DNA from: Betaproteobacteria bacterium
GTDB lineage: Bacteria > Pseudomonadota > Gammaproteobacteria > Burkholderiales > Rhodocyclaceae
Assembly (NCBI GenBank): GCA_016208415.1
Contig: JACQYB010000035.1
Span: 1 to 54,605, forward strand
DNA length: 54,605 nucleotides
Direction of reading: 5' to 3'
The notes under the pieces are model-generated. The model made no database searches. It had not been told where the DNA came from and saw nothing but the letters and a program-made list of their open reading frames with translations. The translations under genes were made by a program, and so were the position numbers. Of the stretch, positions 52,862 to 54,605 are shown piece after piece (position 1 is the stretch's first letter; every line of letters begins with the position of its first letter).

Positions 52862-53662
52862 ATGAGCGCCATCCCCCAAGCGTGCGAAGAACCCCTGGTG
52901 CTGCGCAGTGACGCCGCGGGCGTCACCACCCTCACCCTCAACCGCCCACAGCAGTTCAATGCCCTGTCGCAGGCCATGCTCACCGCCCTTCAGACCGTGC
53001 TGGACGAGGTGGCAGGCGACGGTTCGGTTCGCGTCGTGGTGGTCGCCAGCGCCGGCAAAGCCTTCTGCGCCGGCCACGACCTCAAGGAGATGCGGACCAA
53101 TCCCCGCAAGGAAACCATGCAGGCGCTGTTCCGGCAGTGTTCCAAGGTGATGACCACCCTGGTGGAGATGCCGCAGCCGGTCATCGCCCGGGTGCATGGC
53201 ATCGCCACAGCGGCGGGCTGCCAACTGGTCGCCATGTGCGACCTGGCGGTGGCGGCGGACGTGGCGCGTTTCGCCGTTTCGGGCATCAACGTGGGACTGT
53301 TCTGTTCGACGCCGGGGGTGGGGCTGTCGCGCAACGTCTCGCGCAAACAGGCCATGGAAATGCTGCTGACGGGGGACTTCATCGATGCGCCGACGGCACT
53401 GGCGCGCGGCCTCGTCAACCGGGTCGTTCCCGCGGGTGAACTGGATTCCGAAGTGGCCCGGCTGGCGGGCTGCATCTGTGCCAAGTCGGCCGCGGCCGTG
53501 GCCATGGGCAAGCGCATGTTCTACCGCCAACTGGAGATGGGGCTCGACGCCGCCTACCAGTACGCGGGGGAAGTGATGGCCTGCAACATGATGACCGAGG
53601 ATGCGGAAGAGGGGATCGACGCGTTCATCGAAAAGCGCCCGCCGCACTGGAAGGGGCGTTGA
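52862..53662 (+). CDS. Crotonase-superfamily protein, ECHDC3-like, lacking both catalytic glutamates
   Basis: A 266-residue crotonase. The oxyanion-hole region is KAFCAGHDLKEMR and the second part is TAAGCQLVAMCDLAVAADVA. In classic enoyl-CoA hydratases the first Glu lies in GGCELAMMCD and the second in PE-x3-G-x2-PGAGGTQ. Here the first is Gln (GCQLVAMCD) and the second site is GINVGLFCSTPGVGLSRN, without Glu. This pattern matches the ECHDC3-type group. So it binds a CoA ester but is unlikely to hydrate enoyl-CoA in the usual way. The true reaction is unknown. GGAGGAAA precedes ATG, 30 bp after the synthetase. Confidence 0.9.
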   Translation: MSAIPQACEEPLVLRSDAAGVTTLTLNRPQQFNALSQAMLTALQTVLDEVAGDGSVRVVVVASAGKAFCAGHDLKEMRTNPRKETMQALFRQCSKVMTTLVEMPQPVIARVHGIATAAGCQLVAMCDLAVAADVARFAVSGINVGLFCSTPGVGLSRNVSRKQAMEMLLTGDFIDAPTALARGLVNRVVPAGELDSEVARLAGCICAKSAAAVAMGKRMFYRQLEMGLDAAYQYAGEVMACNMMTEDAEEGIDAFIEKRPPHWKGR

Positions 53663-53720
53663 GCACGCCGTACGCGGGATGCGCACCGCAGGGCAGCCCC
53701 GCGGGAAAGGGTGCCGCGCC

Positions 53721-54302
53721 TCAGGCCTCGTCGCCCGCGATGTGCCCCGCGATCCAGTTCTTGAGGGCAGGGATGTCCGTCGCGAAGTGGTCGTAGTTCA
53801 TCAGGCTCTGGCCAAATACATAGGCATAGAGCAGGAGGCTGCGCGCGGCGGCCTCCCGATCCGGGACGCCGCGCTGGAGAAACAGCCGCTGCCCGAGCTC
53901 CAGTCGCACCCGGTCCACCTCCTCGACCACCACCGCGGCCTCGGCATCGCGCCGCGCCCAGTCGCGCACCGCCAGTTCGATGAGAATGCCCCTGCGGTTC
54001 CGGTTGGCGCTGTAGACGTCGATGACGTGATGGATCTGATCCAGTTCTTGCCCCGGCATGGCGGCGGTCTGCTTGGTGATGTCGCGGATGCGCCCTTCGC
54101 GCCAGTCCGCCAGCACCGCGGAAAGCAGATCCTGGCGATCGCGGAAATGCCAGTAGAAGCTCCCCTTGGTGACCTTGCAGCGCTTGGCCAGCACTTCGAC
54201 CCGCACGCCATCGATTCCTTCCTCGGCCAGAACGCCGATGGCGGCCTGGATCCAGGAATCCCGGTCGAGGGTCGCCTTGCCGCCGGCTGACGGTTCGTCC
54301 AT
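53721..54302 (-). CDS. TetR family transcriptional regulator
   Basis: A 193-residue repressor with an N-terminal HTH ([20 protein letters not shown], then [20 protein letters not shown]) followed by a helical ligand-binding domain. The FYWHF helix is the classic TetR recognition element. The ligand pocket cannot be read, but the neighbours (acyl-CoA synthetase, crotonase, etfB) suggest an acyl-CoA ligand. It starts at ATG 54302. The open frame continues upstream past the intergenic operators and is not coding. It is divergent from etfB, with two palindromes between. Confidence 0.93.
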   Translation of the reverse strand: MDEPSAGGKATLDRDSWIQAAIGVLAEEGIDGVRVEVLAKRCKVTKGSFYWHFRDRQDLLSAVLADWREGRIRDITKQTAAMPGQELDQIHHVIDVYSANRNRRGILIELAVRDWARRDAEAAVVVEEVDRVRLELGQRLFLQRGVPDREAAARSLLLYAYVFGQSLMNYDHFATDIPALKNWIAGHIAGDEA

Positions 54303-54352
54303 GCGCGCTACTCCACGGGTGAGTGTTCTGGTTCCATTGACAGACGATTGGC

Positions 54353-54391
54353 CATACGCTACCGTATGTATCGCCATACGATGGCGTATGG
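54353..54391. promoter_or_regulatory. Two tandem palindromic operators between tetR and etfB
   Basis: Site 1 is CATACG-CTAC-CGTATG (54353-54368). Site 2 is CCATACG-ATGG-CGTATGG (54374-54391). Both share the same arms with a 4-nt spacer, and their centres are 22 bp apart, about two helical turns. This suits two TetR dimers on one DNA face. A perfect TTGACA (54337-54342) with a weak TACCGT 17 bp on would overlap site 1 on the plus strand. Confidence 0.8.
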
Positions 54392-54414
54392 AATTCTGGG
54401 GCTGCACCGGGTGC

Positions 54415-54443
54415 CTGTCAATTGACGAGGGCAAGGCCATAAT
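54415..54443 (+). promoter_or_regulatory. Candidate etfB promoter
   Basis: CTGTCA (54415-54420) and CATAAT (54438-54443) are 17 bp apart, just downstream of the two TetR-type operators. The start would be near 54450, leaving a leader of about 50 bp with GAGGAG before the TTG start. Confidence 0.5.
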
Positions 54444-54501
54444 GAATCGTGGCGGGGGCGTCTCCCAAGAATCCCCCAAGCGGAAATCGAGGAGTAAGGC
54501 G

Positions 54502-54605
54502 TTGAAAGTCCTGGTACCGGTGAAGCGGGTCATCGATTTCAACATCAGGGTCAGGGTCAGGGCGGACGGTAGCGGGGTGGATCTGGCGAACGTCAAGATG
54601 TCCAT
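54502..54605 (+). CDS. etfB: Electron transfer flavoprotein beta subunit (3' end beyond window)
   Basis: The 34 codons present start [18 protein letters not shown] and reach the conserved [11 protein letters not shown], which is diagnostic for EtfB. ETF takes electrons from acyl-CoA dehydrogenases to the quinone pool through ETF dehydrogenase; the beta subunit binds AMP. The start is TTG with GAGGAG 8-13 bases before it. Position and operators imply control by the TetR gene. The alpha subunit and acyl-CoA dehydrogenase probably follow outside the window. Confidence 0.9.
   Translation, partial: MKVLVPVKRVIDFNIRVRVRADGSGVDLANVKMS

Overview
The window is about 54.6 kb of uniformly GC-rich, gene-dense bacterial chromosome. 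Gene order and content point to a betaproteobacterium. The evidence is thrS-infC-rpmI-rplT-pheS-pheT-ihfA-merR followed by tRNA-Pro and surE-pcm-nlpD-rpoS; an earP-efp pair with an EF-P that carries Arg32; and lplT close to alr-radA. Rhodocyclales-like is a guess I cannot prove from sequence alone. I see no CRISPR array, prophage, rRNA operon or complete insertion sequence, so this is mostly core genome with a few scars.

Layout. 1-1855 (minus): envZ (cut by the window edge) and an ompR that has lost about 94 bp of its receiver domain. 2063-4771: a small exported protein, a KTSC protein, tsaB, rimI and a family 4 uracil-DNA glycosylase. 4922-8110: one long frame that joins a phospholipase D lipoprotein, a short FtsK-like piece ending inside its Walker A motif, and a cation diffusion facilitator. 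8195-10303: lemA and two TPM-domain proteins. 10224-12329 (minus): lplT, whose natural stop appears to be lost, running over a small unknown gene. 12680-20102: a LysR regulator, alr, radA, an FtsX-type permease and rmuC. 20103-20633 is a gene-poor stretch with a 25-bp tandem repeat, an inverted REP-like doublet, a tiny ORF and a strong terminator. 20634-23628 (minus): moeA-mobA-moaA (molybdenum cofactor). 23914-36649: earP-efp, the translation cluster thrS to merR, tRNA-Pro(GGG), then surE-pcm-nlpD-rpoS. 36735-47601: dksA, an unusually large class A penicillin-binding protein, mtfA, relA, ppk1 and ppx. 47635-51144: an MCE/Mla-type lipid ABC transporter (permease, ATPase, MCE protein, auxiliary lipoprotein). 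51191-54605: acyl-CoA synthetase, an ECHDC3-like crotonase, a TetR regulator and the start of etfB, with two tandem palindromic operators between tetR and etfB.

How the genes fit together. The 28-33 kb block builds the translation apparatus. earP and efp form a post-translational modification pair for polyproline translation. rpoS, dksA, relA, ppk1 and ppx all lie within 12 kb and together form the general stress and stringent response. The fatty acid genes at the right end look like an acyl-CoA-responsive unit under TetR control. The most unusual items are the PLD/FtsK-fragment/CDF chimera, the broken ompR beside an intact envZ, the lost lplT stop, and the repeat-rich island at 20.1-20.6 kb. 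The first three could be real scars or assembly errors, and read-level checks would decide.
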